A DNA stretch of 28,110 nucleotides from CAYSQW01 sp964433135. Lineage in GTDB: Bacteria; Acidobacteriota; Aminicenantia; Aminicenantales; Aminicenantaceae. The translations under genes were made by a program, and so were the position numbers. Below are positions 1 through 8,165 of this stretch, piece after piece. Where the stretch lies: positions 1 to 28,110 of the forward strand of contig CAYSQW010000046.1 in assembly GCA_964433135.1 (NCBI GenBank), read 5' to 3'. The notes under the pieces were generated by a model. That model was given only the letters and a program-made list of their open reading frames with translations. It was not told where the DNA came from and did not search any database. Position 1 is the first letter of the stretch; the number at the start of each line of letters is the position of its first letter.

Positions 1-385
1 GAAAAGCGCCTTCAATGACTTCCGCGGCACGAACCGGAGGCGGAAGGCGGTTATTTTTTCTTGGGATGAATAAGGATGTGTTCGCGGAATCCTTCCCGCC
101 GGGAATCACAAAATGCTGAACCCTCCGGTCGGATGCCATATTTTTTACGGATCAAAGCCGCCGGTCTCGATATATCACCGTTTTTCAGAATTGAAAGGTA
201 TAGGAGTATTTCAATAACATCATGCCGTCGTTATAGCATGGCAAATGATGAATCTCCCGTCACCGGCCGGTTTTGATGATGGGCCGAACATCCCGGAAAG
301 CATTCCCGTTAAAATTAATGAAACCACGGCGATGTTCAAAATGTCGATAAAGGGGGTCACCCAATGCGGACGTCGGGACCGCTCA
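1..385. other. Left-edge region without a confident gene
   Basis: No convincing complete gene is visible. On the minus strand an open frame starts at an ATG at 139 and runs off the left edge (46 codons, beginning MASDRRVQHFVIPGG), but it has no clear Shine-Dalgarno and I do not recognise it. On the plus strand an open frame from base 2 to a TAA at 71-73 could be the end of a gene that starts outside the window. A weak hairpin (AACCG at 34-38 against CGGTT) followed by six T residues lies at about 34-59 and could terminate such a gene. The remainder up to the permease stop codon shows no structure I can interpret. Confidence 0.3.
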
Positions 386-3109
386 TTATTCATCCCGCAG
401 GGCATCGACGGGATTAGACGTGGCGGCTCGTACCGCCTGAAATCCCACGGTGGCCAAAGCCGCGGCCAGCGCACCTCCTCCCGCCAATAAAAATATCAGT
501 CCCTTTATCGGGATCCGGTAGGCAAAATCCCGCAGCCATGCATTCATGGCGAAAAACGCGAGGGGTGAAGCGATCACGATGGAGGTCAGGATAAGCAGCG
601 TAAAATTCTTGGACAGCAGGGCTACGATATCCGCCGTTCGGGCTCCCAGGACTTTGCGTATGCCGATCTCTTTCGTCCGGTATCGGATGACGAAAGACAC
701 CAGACCGAAAAGCCCCAGGCAGGCGATGATAAGCCCCAGGAAGGTAATGGTTCCCAGTAAGCGGCTCATCTGCTCCTCATATCGGTAAACCCGGTCGAAT
801 TCCTGATCCAGAAAAGCGTATTCGAAGGGAACTCCCGGGAACTGCGCATCCCATGTTTCCCTGACAAAACGCATGAGATCCGGTAGGTTATCCGTTCGAA
901 TGGACAGCGTGAGGGTGCTCATCAGGGACGGCTCGATATCCAGAACCAAGGGTTCGACCGCTTCCCGCATTCCGTTGTAATGGAAATCCTCTGTAACCCC
1001 CACAATCCGCTTGGTCTTACGGTGGTAGTGAGCCTGGAAGCGCTTCCCGATCGCCTCTTCGGGGGAAGCGAAGCCCAGTTCCCGGGCTGCAGTCCGGTTG
1101 ACCAGATAGGACTCTACCTCGTCATTTCCGGATTCTCGTTCAAAAGGCCGTCCCGCCTCCATTCGGATCCCATACAACTCGATAAAATCATAATCCATGG
1201 TAATGACATGAATAAAGGGAACGCCGCGGAAATCCTCGGATTTGGTGGTCATGTGATATCCGCCTCGATCGCCGTCTCCAGGCACGGAGGAGGAAACCGC
1301 CGCGCCGATGATGGAGGGATGGCGCATAAAATCCCGCTTGATGGCCTCATAATCCCGCCTCAAGTGCGGCAGATGACTTTTAACCCGCAGGATGAGCTTC
1401 TGCTCCATATCGAATCCCAATGCCCGGCCGCGCATGAATGTGAGCTGCTTGAACGCGGTCAGCGTACAGATCGCGAGAAAAATCGAGATAGCGAACTGCC
1501 CGATGACCAAGCCTTTCTGCACCCTGGAGCCCCGTGCGCTCGGAGTCGATTTCCCTCCGAGAACGGAAGCCGGCCGGTTTGCATTCAGGATAAAAGCCGG
1601 ATAAAGCCCTGATCCGACGGCGACAAAAACCAGCAGGCCCACCAGCGACAAAAGCACTACGGGTTGGTTCATTCCGGCCAATGAGAGCTCCGTTCCCGCC
1701 ATTCGATTGAAGGGAGCCATAAGAATGGAAATCAGCATGAAAGCCAGTGAAAAAGAGATGATCGTGATAAGAAAAGATTCCCCCAGGAACTGCCCGATCA
1801 GCTGTCTTTTTTGCGCGCCTACGACCTTACGCAGTCCCACTTCCTTGGCTCTGGTGGTGGCGAGCGCCGCGGAAAGGTTGATGAAATTCATTCCCCCGAT
1901 CATCAGGATCAGAAAAGCGACCAAGGAATAGACATAAACATAGGTCCAGCTGCCCGGAGACTCCAACTCTCTTCTATACGTTGAAGACATATGGATCCGG
2001 GTGACGGGTTGAAGCTCGAATTCCAGGAGAGCGAGCGTCCGATCGAACCGTTCCTGATACATCCTTTTGTGCGTCTCCGCAAAAACCTGAAGGCGCTTTT
2101 CGAAATCGGCGGGATCGGTCGACGGAGCCAGCTTCACATACGTATACTTGGTTTTCGGATTAAGCCAATCCGTTTCAAAGGACGGAAGGTTGGCTATGAG
2201 GGAGGGAAAAGACAGCAGCATGTCATATTTTAAATGCGTATTGGCCGGCGCATTCCCAATCACGCCGGTGACCGTATAATCCCGCAGTCCGACATCCCCG
2301 GTATCATAGTCGATCTCGATCCTCAGGACTTTGTCGAGCGGCGATTCATCCCCGAAATATTTCGCGGCCATGTCTTTTGTGATGACGACGGAATAGGGAT
2401 CGATAAGTGCGGTCTCGGCTGACCCCTGGATGAAGGGGATGCGGAATAATTGAAAAATGCCGTTGTCCGCAAAAAACAGACGTTTTTCGAAAAACCGGCG
2501 TTCCCCCCTCACCACCAGTGTATGCTCGGCGTTTTCATAAGGCGGCACCACGCGTACGACATTTTCGGATTGCGGCAAGGCGGCCCGAATTTCTCCTCCC
2601 AACGGGCCCGAAGTGGTTGCCATCCGGAATTCTCCAACCTGATTTTTTGTATGCGTGCTGATGCGGAAAATATGTTCGGCGTCTTTGTGATAAGAGTCGT
2701 ATGTCAGCTCGTTGACGACGTAGAGGATAATCACGGCGCAGCAGGCAAGCCCTACCGCCAATCCCGCAATATTGATGAAAGAAAAAAACCTCTGCCGTTT
2801 TATCTTTCTGAAACCGATCTTGAAATAATTGGCGGCCAGTCCGGGAATCCAGCGGTTTTTTTCCCAAGGGGGCTTGGCGCCGGGATGCCGGCTCCCGGTT
2901 TTATAATATTCACTCCCAAGGAAATCCGGTTCCCCGATTTTTCCAGCGGCGTCATCGAACGCGTCCTTTTCCGACGCGCCGCGCACCATAAGGTATTCGA
3001 TCTTGTCTCTGAGGTGACATTCCAGCTCTTCCTTGACGCCGTCCTCCAGAGCCTGGTTGGCATTGAGTGTCTTTCGCCATTTTTTAATCGCGGTTTCCAG
3101 TTCAAACAT
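386..3109 (-). CDS. FtsX/MacB-like ABC transporter permease with N-terminal prefix domain
   Basis: This inner-membrane permease has 907 residues. Residues 1-75 form a soluble helical segment typical of the prefix domain on PadR-linked permeases. A membrane segment (about 109-133) follows, then a MacB-type periplasmic core domain (about 134-385), a three-helix FtsX domain (about 390-510), and a second repeat of the same layout: membrane segment near 533-552, periplasmic domain to about 780, FtsX domain 785-895. The conserved loop after the first helix of each FtsX domain is visible twice, as RAKEVGLRKVVGA (420-432) and RTKEIGIRKVLGA (811-823). I place the start at the ATG at 3109 because AAGGAGAG lies four bases upstream; an ATG five codons earlier lacks a site. 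It ends a two-gene unit with the padR gene 24 bases upstream. No ATPase is adjacent, so its partner must be encoded elsewhere. The family usually exports peptides, lipoproteins or antibiotics; the substrate here is unknown. Confidence 0.93.
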   Translation of the reverse strand: MFELETAIKKWRKTLNANQALEDGVKEELECHLRDKIEYLMVRGASEKDAFDDAAGKIGEPDFLGSEYYKTGSRHPGAKPPWEKNRWIPGLAANYFKIGFRKIKRQRFFSFINIAGLAVGLACCAVIILYVVNELTYDSYHKDAEHIFRISTHTKNQVGEFRMATTSGPLGGEIRAALPQSENVVRVVPPYENAEHTLVVRGERRFFEKRLFFADNGIFQLFRIPFIQGSAETALIDPYSVVITKDMAAKYFGDESPLDKVLRIEIDYDTGDVGLRDYTVTGVIGNAPANTHLKYDMLLSFPSLIANLPSFETDWLNPKTKYTYVKLAPSTDPADFEKRLQVFAETHKRMYQERFDRTLALLEFELQPVTRIHMSSTYRRELESPGSWTYVYVYSLVAFLILMIGGMNFINLSAALATTRAKEVGLRKVVGAQKRQLIGQFLGESFLITIISFSLAFMLISILMAPFNRMAGTELSLAGMNQPVVLLSLVGLLVFVAVGSGLYPAFILNANRPASVLGGKSTPSARGSRVQKGLVIGQFAISIFLAICTLTAFKQLTFMRGRALGFDMEQKLILRVKSHLPHLRRDYEAIKRDFMRHPSIIGAAVSSSVPGDGDRGGYHMTTKSEDFRGVPFIHVITMDYDFIELYGIRMEAGRPFERESGNDEVESYLVNRTAARELGFASPEEAIGKRFQAHYHRKTKRIVGVTEDFHYNGMREAVEPLVLDIEPSLMSTLTLSIRTDNLPDLMRFVRETWDAQFPGVPFEYAFLDQEFDRVYRYEEQMSRLLGTITFLGLIIACLGLFGLVSFVIRYRTKEIGIRKVLGARTADIVALLSKNFTLLILTSIVIASPLAFFAMNAWLRDFAYRIPIKGLIFLLAGGGALAAALATVGFQAVRAATSNPVDALRDE

Positions 3110-3133
3110 TGATCTCTCCTTCATCGGCCGTCA

Positions 3134-3469
3134 TCATGAAACGGATGAAAACTCCCAAAATCGGGAAAGCACCTTGTTGACGCGTTTCCACTGCTCCCTT
3201 TCCAGTTCGAGCTCTTTCTTCCCATGCTCGGTCAGCCTGTAATATTTACGCCGCCTGCCGTTTTCAGAAATTTTCCATTGAGACCGGATGCAATCTTCTT
3301 TTTCCATCCTATGCAAAACCGGATAGATCGTCCCTTCAGACCAATCCAGGGAGCCCCCTGATATTTCAATGATATTCTGGATGATCTGGTAGCCGTAGCT
3401 TTCCCCCCGGATAAGGATGGATAAGATCACGGGCTTTGTCGAAGCCGCTACCAGCGCTTTGGATACCAT
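3134..3469 (-). CDS. PadR-family transcriptional regulator
   Basis: This protein of 111 residues is a single winged-helix domain of the PadR type with a short C-terminal helix. The family hallmarks are present: a GYQIIQ segment in the first helices, the recognition region GTIYPVLHRMEKEDCI (residues about 46-61), and a wing ending in GRRRKYYRLTEHGKKEL. The length is normal for the short PadR subgroup. The start ATG at 3469 has GGAGAG five bases upstream. It is the first gene of a unit with the FtsX-like permease, an arrangement in which PadR usually represses its own operon until a drug or envelope signal is bound. The promoter upstream carries a perfect palindrome that is the obvious operator. 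The ligand is not known. Confidence 0.95.
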   Translation of the reverse strand: MVSKALVAASTKPVILSILIRGESYGYQIIQNIIEISGGSLDWSEGTIYPVLHRMEKEDCIRSQWKISENGRRRKYYRLTEHGKKELELEREQWKRVNKVLSRFWEFSSVS

Positions 3470-3483
3470 GGGCTCTCTCCTTT

Positions 3484-3500
3484 ACCTAGATTCTCTAGGT
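3484..3500 (-). promoter_or_regulatory. Probable PadR operator palindrome
   Basis: ACCTAGATTCTCTAGGT is a perfect inverted repeat with 7-bp arms and a 3-bp centre. It lies directly downstream of the -10 box and upstream of the padR ribosome-binding site, so bound repressor would block transcription start. A second half-site, CCTAGA read on the minus strand, sits inside the promoter spacer (about 3516-3521). That PadR is the protein that binds is an inference from position. Confidence 0.75.
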
Positions 3501-3529
3501 AATATACATCGATAATCTAGGCATGTCAA
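3501..3529 (-). promoter_or_regulatory. Promoter of the padR-permease unit
   Basis: On the minus strand a consensus -35 TTGACA (3524-3529) is separated by exactly 17 bases from a -10 TATATT (3501-3506). This is the best-formed sigma-70-type promoter of the left third of the window and is oriented toward padR. Confidence 0.8.
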
Positions 3530-3668
3530 GTCAGATTCGATTTTGCCGGAATAAATCTTCACGGCGTGCGGGGATCCTCTTCGATGAGATGCCGCGAATG
3601 CGATTCCAAACAGCCGATCATGGAGATCCGGCTTCGAATTTGATATGATCTTTCGAAGGAGCGGAAAA

Positions 3669-4109
3669 TTGCTGAACAAGATTTTGGCCGCATACGACTG
3701 GTACGACCATCCCGAAGGCCCCAAGTTCGTGGAAACCCACCGGGACGCGCACCGCACTTCGGGACACTGGCTGTTTTTGCCCGGAGTCTTTTCGACATTT
3801 CATAGGGTTCACAACAGTGAAGAGCTGTGGCTGATCCATGAAGGGAAGCTGCTGCTGCATATTCTCGACCCGGACGCCGGCCATAGGGTTCTTCCTCTCG
3901 GCATGGATCTTTCCGGCGGGGAACGCCCGGTTTGGTCGGTAACTCAAGGCTGTTGGCAGGCGGCGGAGATTCCCCGAGGAGAGCCGTATGCCTTCGGGAC
4001 CAATGTCTGCGCACCCGCTTTCTCATTCGAAGCGCTGGAGACGGCCCGCCGGATGAAGCTCATACAGGAATTCCCCGGGCACAAAGAACTCATCCGGCGT
4101 CTTACCTGA
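3669..4109 (+). CDS. Cupin_5 (DUF985) family protein
   Basis: This is a soluble single-domain beta-barrel protein of 146 residues. The Cupin_5 signature is recognisable in order: an HPEGPKFVETHR segment near the N-terminus, a core FHRVHNSEELWLIHEG strand pair carrying the histidine and glutamate typical of the metal or ligand pocket, the segment GVERP-like GGERPVWSV followed by GCWQAAEIPRGEPYAF, and the ending APAFSFEAL...EFPGHKELIRRL found in most members. The start is chosen as TTG at 3669 because AAGGAG (3656-3661) lies seven bases upstream; an ATG in frame at 3645 has no site and overlaps a -10-like TATGAT. Members are poorly characterised, some being annotated as sugar epimerase-like, so I give no reaction. 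It stands alone, divergent from padR and upstream of argR. Confidence 0.85.
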   Translation: MLNKILAAYDWYDHPEGPKFVETHRDAHRTSGHWLFLPGVFSTFHRVHNSEELWLIHEGKLLLHILDPDAGHRVLPLGMDLSGGERPVWSVTQGCWQAAEIPRGEPYAFGTNVCAPAFSFEALETARRMKLIQEFPGHKELIRRLT

Positions 4110-4181
4110 GATTAAGCGCCGCCGTCGCCTATCCCTCCATCCGCATGCATCCATCTCTCCCGGATTGGATCCTCCATCCAC

Positions 4182-4209
4182 TTGACAAGAAACTCATATT
4201 GCATATATT
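4182..4209 (+). promoter_or_regulatory. argR promoter
   Basis: A consensus -35 TTGACA (4182-4187) is followed after 16 bases by -10 TATATT (4204-4209). The expected transcription start is about 4216-4218, only two to four bases before the argR start codon, so the mRNA should be leaderless or nearly so. Confidence 0.75.
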
Positions 4210-4218
4210 TGCTATTGT

Positions 4219-4236
4219 AATGAATGATTATTCAAA
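4219..4236 (+). promoter_or_regulatory. ARG box overlapping the argR start codon
   Basis: The core TGAATGATTATTCA (4221-4234) has perfect 5-bp arms (TGAAT and ATTCA) around an AT-rich centre. It matches the consensus operator core of the ArgR/AhrC family, TnAATwwwwATTnA, except for one G in the centre. It covers codons 1-5 of argR and the predicted transcription start, so it fits autorepression. A second box one turn upstream (4199-4216) is only weakly recognisable. Confidence 0.75.
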
Positions 4237-4693
4237 AGCGGCACGGCAGCGACAACTGCGTAAGATTCTTGCCGAACAGAGCGTCGGAGACCAGCATCAT
4301 CTGCTCAGGGAATTGAAAAAACAAGGAATCGAGGCCACTCAAGCGACGATTTCACGTGATATTCAGGAGATGGGATTTGTCAAAATACGCGTGGGACCGG
4401 GCGTATACAGATACGAAGTGCTGGAAAAAGTTTCCGGAGAATTGGTTATGACCCGGCTCCGTGTTTTATTTCAAAACTTTGTTTTGGGCGTCCGAGGTAC
4501 GGACAACCTCGTATTGATAAAAACTTCCCCTGGAACGGCGAACGGTGTGGCCAGTTTGATCGACAGCCTTGACAGGAAAGAGATTCTGGGAACCATCGCT
4601 GGCGATGACACGATCCTGGTGGTCGTCGATGGTAAAGGCCGTCGTCCGGCCATTGAAAAAGAATTCCGCGACCTGCCGGGCCGTCAGACGTAA
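4220..4693 (+). CDS. argR: Arginine repressor ArgR
   Basis: This transcription factor of 157 residues represses arginine biosynthesis and, in many bacteria, activates arginine catabolism when L-arginine is bound. Residues 5-70 form the winged helix DNA-binding domain with the motif ATQATISRDIQEMG (39-52). Residues 80-150 form the hexamerisation and arginine-binding domain with GTANGVASLIDSL (105-117) and GTIAGDDTILVV (124-135); the paired aspartates 129-130 contact arginine in characterised homologues. The ATG at 4220 is favoured over upstream starts because it gives the family length and sits just after a strong promoter. There is no Shine-Dalgarno, which fits a leaderless message. No arginine pathway genes are nearby, so its targets are elsewhere. 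An ARG box over its own start predicts autoregulation. Confidence 0.95.
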   Translation: MNDYSKAARQRQLRKILAEQSVGDQHHLLRELKKQGIEATQATISRDIQEMGFVKIRVGPGVYRYEVLEKVSGELVMTRLRVLFQNFVLGVRGTDNLVLIKTSPGTANGVASLIDSLDRKEILGTIAGDDTILVVVDGKGRRPAIEKEFRDLPGRQT

Positions 4694-4726
4694 AACCGGG
4701 AAACGCCCCTCACGATTTCCCGGTTT
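4693..4726. terminator. Bidirectional terminator between argR and the symporter
   Basis: AAACCGGGAAA (4693-4703) and TTTCCCGGTTT (4716-4726) form a perfect 11-bp stem with a 12-base loop. It begins in the argR stop codon and ends just before the stop of the convergent symporter gene. Both sides carry A/T tracts as part of the stem, so it can serve both strands. Confidence 0.85.
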
Positions 4727-4732
4727 CTCCTT

Positions 4733-6196
4733 TCACCTCAAACCGTGTTCTTCAGCGGGATGCGTCTTCCCCCGTACGGAAAAAAGCCATGTGAGCAGCG
4801 GAGGAAACAACAGCGAAATCATCATGCCGACGGTACCGGCCTCGGGGGACGGAACTTTGGCGGCATAAAGCCCCAGACAAGCCGCAAGTCCGAGCATCGA
4901 CGCGCCGATCGCCCCCGCAGCCGTGACCCATTCCGTGAAAAGCCCCCAGATAAACGGTCCCAGGAAAACGGCCCCAATCGCCCCCCAGGAGATCCCGAGG
5001 ATGGCCACGATGCTGGCGGGCCGGAAATAAGCGAAAACAACGGAAGTGAGAATGAAGAAACCGCTCATCCACCGCATCAATCGCATCTGCGCAGCATCCG
5101 CCACGTCACGCTTGATAAAACCGGCGACCAAATCCTTGACTACGGCGGAACTCGAAATCAGCACGAGAGCCGCCAGCGTCGACATGGAAGCCGAGAGGAT
5201 CAAAAGGAGAATGATCACAGACAGCGAATGCGGGATGGTTTTCGACAGGAGTTCGGGCATCAGGACATCGAAGACCGGGCGGCCCTCATGAAACGCCCGC
5301 GGAGCGGATTCCGGCGATAAAAAAAGCCGGGTCGTAGAACCGATGAAATAAGCGGACCCGCCAATCAGAACGGCGAATAGGGTGGACGCGACCATTCCGA
5401 TTCTGATCGCCTTTTTGTCCCTGACGGCATAAAACTTCTGGATCAACTGCGGCATTGCGAAGGGAGCCAGGCTGGTCAGAACAACCAAACTGATCAAGGG
5501 CCATAAGCCGGGAGGACCGACGGCCGCCGTCAGCTTGGGCTCGATCGACTTGAGGTCGGCGGTCATCGCAGCCAGTCCGCTGCCTTTGTCGACGGTGAAC
5601 ACCATCAGAACGACGACGCCCACGATCATGATCAATCCGAAGATCACATCGATCATGGTCATGGACTTGTAACCGCCCAATACCAGGTAGATCGCCGTGA
5701 AAATCCCCATAAATCCCAGGGCGATCGTGAATTCAAGGTTGAAATTCGATCGAAACAAGTAAGACAACCCGATAAAAACAGCGGCTGAATACGGAATTAA
5801 AAACACGAAAATGCAGACGGCGCCGAAAAAGCGGAGAAAGCGGCTGCGATACCTTTTTTCCAAATATTCCCCCATCGTGGACACCTTGTATTCGACGGAC
5901 ATCTTTTTGATCCGCCAACCCAGGAACCACCAGACGCCAAGCACGCCGACCAGAGCATTCCCCAGAGCGATCCAGAGTCCGGAATAACCGAATCCCCACC
6001 CGATTTTTCCGGCAAAACCGATAAATAGAACTGCCGAGAAATAAGCCGTTCCATAGGTGAATGCCGTCATGATGGGGCCGACGTTTCTTCCTCCCAGAAA
6101 AAAATCTGAAAATGATTTCGTTTTTCTCAGCCCCAGGATGCCGATCACGATGATCATCAGCGCATATGCGGTAATTACCATGATTTTAGCTGTCAT
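4733..6196 (-). CDS. Sodium:solute symporter (SSS family)
   Basis: This integral membrane protein of 487 residues has about 13 hydrophobic segments, the size and topology expected for the LeuT-fold sodium:solute symporter family. Recognisable features are the N-terminal helix followed by SFSDFFLGGRNVGP (cytoplasmic loop with the GGR motif common to the family), the stretch YLVLGGYKSMTMIDVIFGLIM in the middle, which matches the SSS signature region, and SASMSTLAALVLISSSAVVKDL, a segment carrying serines comparable to those that coordinate sodium in characterised members. The start ATG at 6196 has GAGGAG close upstream. The substrate (sugar, amino acid, or carboxylate) cannot be read from sequence. 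It shares its direction with the DUF4412-like gene 164 bases upstream; that spacer shows no terminator, so co-transcription is possible. Confidence 0.92.
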   Translation of the reverse strand: MTAKIMVITAYALMIIVIGILGLRKTKSFSDFFLGGRNVGPIMTAFTYGTAYFSAVLFIGFAGKIGWGFGYSGLWIALGNALVGVLGVWWFLGWRIKKMSVEYKVSTMGEYLEKRYRSRFLRFFGAVCIFVFLIPYSAAVFIGLSYLFRSNFNLEFTIALGFMGIFTAIYLVLGGYKSMTMIDVIFGLIMIVGVVVLMVFTVDKGSGLAAMTADLKSIEPKLTAAVGPPGLWPLISLVVLTSLAPFAMPQLIQKFYAVRDKKAIRIGMVASTLFAVLIGGSAYFIGSTTRLFLSPESAPRAFHEGRPVFDVLMPELLSKTIPHSLSVIILLLILSASMSTLAALVLISSSAVVKDLVAGFIKRDVADAAQMRLMRWMSGFFILTSVVFAYFRPASIVAILGISWGAIGAVFLGPFIWGLFTEWVTAAGAIGASMLGLAACLGLYAAKVPSPEAGTVGMMISLLFPPLLTWLFSVRGKTHPAEEHGLR

Positions 6197-6360
6197 ACGC
6201 TCCTCTTTTTTCCCCTCTCGGCAAAATCCGCAATCCTTTTCCCGCCAATGTATTCGAGGTCATCCAGACGCTCAAGCCGAATTGGGTTTGATAACGTTTG
6301 TCCGGCGACTTAAGTCCAGCGTATAAAAAACAGATTGCGTCAAAAAGAAGACGGGTCGCT

Positions 6361-7362
6361 TTATTTGATTTCCTTCTTCCTGTAATCACCGGGGATTTCG
6401 AATCGAGACGCGGCGACGGATGCCGTGTCGATGCTTTCGATTTTCATTTCAGATTCCATGAGCACTTGGGATGCCGAGCTTTTGCTTTTGGATTGGGTGG
6501 CTTTCTTGGCTGCTTTTTTTAGAAGGCCCCCCAGCGCCTTACGCGCACCTCCGATACCGGAAGCTCCCGTTCCCTCTGATTTCTTATCCGCGGAGCCTTT
6601 CATTTCATAGATTTGGTGGGTTTCCAACGGCGTCCCCGAAAGTTTTGCGCTCTCCTTCTCTAGCTTTTTCGCGGCCTCAGCCAATTGGGGATTGTTTTGG
6701 GCGATGGCTTCCATCATGGAAGCCATGGCACGGCTCCCGGATGCCATATCGAGCTTTTTTTGCAGATTCTTTTGAAACCGTTCCATCTCATCGGCACCCT
6801 TGACCGATTTTGCCATCCACAGGTTCGAGGTTACGGTTATGCCGCCTTGCGCCGCCTCACCTTCCTGCGAAGCGGCTGCATTTGCCATCAAAGTCAGGAT
6901 CATTTCTTCCGCCGCATATCCGGAAACCTCCTTGGTGTCGCCCGTTCGAGAGACATCGACCTTGAAGGACCACTCCGTCGTCGTTTCTCCCTTACCGCGG
7001 GAATTCTCTTTGACCTGTTCCATCTGCTCATCCATCATCTTCCGCCATTCATCGAAGGTCATCTCAGTATAGGCTTTTTTCTTGTGGTCAATGGAGATAA
7101 AGACCTCCCGATCGAGATCGATGATCTGGGTTTGATCCACGTTTCCTCTCTTATCCAGTATATCCGAACGGAGCCGCGATCCTTTGTAGTAATTCACGGT
7201 GGTGATCGGACGCGATCCTCCAAGAAGCTTCATGGCGGAGCCCATGGCGCCTTTGAAAATCAGGGTGGTTGTCGCTCTCCGCGTAACATCCGCCGTCAGA
7301 TTTGGAACCGACAACCCGAAAAAAAGCATAGCAATAAGTATTCCTCTCAATTTACTTCTCAT
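6361..7362 (-). CDS. Secreted DUF4412-like protein
   Basis: This protein of 333 residues begins with a Sec signal peptide (MRSKLRGILIAMLFFGLSVP, probable cleavage after LTA near residue 24) and has no lipobox cysteine. The mature N-terminal half resembles DUF4412: YYKGSRLRSDILDKRGN followed by QIIDLDREVFISIDHKKKAYTEMTFDEW, then a TGDTKEVSGYAAEE stretch. The C-terminal half is rich in alanine, lysine and glutamate, with a Gly/Ala/Lys/Ser-rich low-complexity segment at about 265-300. It probably works in the periplasm; its role is unknown. The ATG at 7362 has AAGGAG eight bases upstream, and a well-formed promoter lies just before it. It could be co-transcribed with the symporter downstream. 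Confidence 0.8.
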   Translation of the reverse strand: MRSKLRGILIAMLFFGLSVPNLTADVTRRATTTLIFKGAMGSAMKLLGGSRPITTVNYYKGSRLRSDILDKRGNVDQTQIIDLDREVFISIDHKKKAYTEMTFDEWRKMMDEQMEQVKENSRGKGETTTEWSFKVDVSRTGDTKEVSGYAAEEMILTLMANAAASQEGEAAQGGITVTSNLWMAKSVKGADEMERFQKNLQKKLDMASGSRAMASMMEAIAQNNPQLAEAAKKLEKESAKLSGTPLETHQIYEMKGSADKKSEGTGASGIGGARKALGGLLKKAAKKATQSKSKSSASQVLMESEMKIESIDTASVAASRFEIPGDYRKKEIK

Positions 7363-7387
7363 TTATCAATCTCCTTTTTTACGGCTC

Positions 7388-7416
7388 ATTATAACCTAAG
7401 CCCCCTACCTTGTTAA
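7388..7416 (-). promoter_or_regulatory. Promoter of the DUF4412-like gene
   Basis: On the minus strand -35 TTAACA (7411-7416), a 17-base spacer and a consensus -10 TATAAT (7388-7393) precede the gene by about 25 bases, leaving a short leader that carries the ribosome-binding site. Confidence 0.75.
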
Positions 7417-7420
7417 CATA

Positions 7421-7672
7421 TTATTCTTCCCAAAAATCAATGGACCTGAAACCACAGCCCTGATATTTTCGCCCCCAGGAAGACAAAACGCCATATGACT
7501 GCATCGATCCGTTTATCTGTATGAACGAGATGGGGCCGACACCCAAAAGGGCTTGGTTTCCGTGCTGGAAAATCGGTCTTTTTCCTTGAGCCGATAAATA
7601 TTCGCGGACAACTTGTCTTTTCAGAGCATCGAGGGTTATCATAGACACGCTGATTTGAATCATGAACAGCAC
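7421..7672 (-). CDS. Small hypothetical protein or gene remnant
   Basis: An open frame of up to 83 residues fills most of a 390-bp stretch that otherwise holds no gene. An internal ATG at 7642 would give 71 residues (MITLDALKRQVVREYLSAQG...). The amino-acid composition is ordinary, and the frame ends five bases before the -35 box of the DUF4412-like gene. There is no Shine-Dalgarno before any candidate start and I recognise no domain. It may be a genuine small gene, the remnant of a longer gene, or chance. Confidence 0.3.
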   Translation of the reverse strand: MLFMIQISVSMITLDALKRQVVREYLSAQGKRPIFQHGNQALLGVGPISFIQINGSMQSYGVLSSWGRKYQGCGFRSIDFWEE

Positions 7673-7753
7673 AGGGATTCATTAAAAGGACCGGGGACCG
7701 ATGGCTCATCGAAAGCCCCCCGGGTTGTTTTCCCTGAATCAAGGAGGGAACCG

Positions 7754-8089
7754 ATGATCGCTTTCTGCGGTATCAACTGTCTCGAGTGCGGCGCTTTTCA
7801 GGCCACGAAAGCCGATGATGATGGGAAAAGAGCGGAGGTGGCCAAACGTTGGTCAAAACAGTTCAACGCCGACATCAAATCGGATGATATCAACTGCATG
7901 GGCTGCCACGCGGATATCTCTGCGGTTTTCAGTCACTGCAAAGTATGCGAGATCCGAAAATGCGGCCAGGAGGAGGAGATCGCCAACTGCGCTTTCTGCG
8001 ATGATTATCCCTGTGAAAAACTCGATATGATTTTCAAGGCGCTTCCGGAAGCGAAAAAACGGCTGGATAACCTGAGACTCACTTTCTGA
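7754..8089 (+). CDS. DUF3795 cysteine-rich protein
   Basis: This small protein of 111 residues has eleven cysteines at 5, 9, 12, 48, 51, 62, 65, 70, 79, 82 and 87. The order matches DUF3795: an N-terminal FCGINCLECGAF, a central CMGC, then HCKVCEIRKC and a final CAFCDDYPCEKL. The spacing implies bound metal, zinc or an iron-sulfur cluster, but this has not been established for the family. Members are common in anaerobic bacteria and archaea. The ATG at 7754 has AAGGAGG (7741-7747) six bases upstream, which overrides longer in-frame extensions. It is a single gene, convergent with the DUF3830/aldo-keto reductase unit. Confidence 0.92.
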   Translation: MIAFCGINCLECGAFQATKADDDGKRAEVAKRWSKQFNADIKSDDINCMGCHADISAVFSHCKVCEIRKCGQEEEIANCAFCDDYPCEKLDMIFKALPEAKKRLDNLRLTF

Positions 8090-8117
8090 GCATATCCCTC
8101 ATCCGTTCCGATCTTAT

Positions 8118-8140
8118 AAAAAGCGGAGAGCCTCCTCTCC
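8118..8140 (-). terminator. Intrinsic terminator of the DUF3830 unit
   Basis: Read on the minus strand, GGAGAG and CTCTCC pair across a 4-base loop (8125-8140) and are followed after two bases by five T residues (8118-8122). It lies about 25 bases after the likely stop codon of the DUF3830 gene. Confidence 0.7.
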
Positions 8141-8165
8141 AACCGGGATCATTATCGCCGACGAA

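Noticed and set aside
980..1612. Plus-strand open frame of 210 codons
   Set aside because: Antisense shadow of the FtsX-like permease, without a ribosome-binding site or domain.
3932..4219. N-terminal extension of the argR frame
   Set aside because: It would overlap the cupin gene, add about 96 residues unlike ArgR, and cross the argR promoter.
6057..6326. Plus-strand frame opposite the symporter start
   Set aside because: Antisense to the symporter N-terminus and without a ribosome-binding site.
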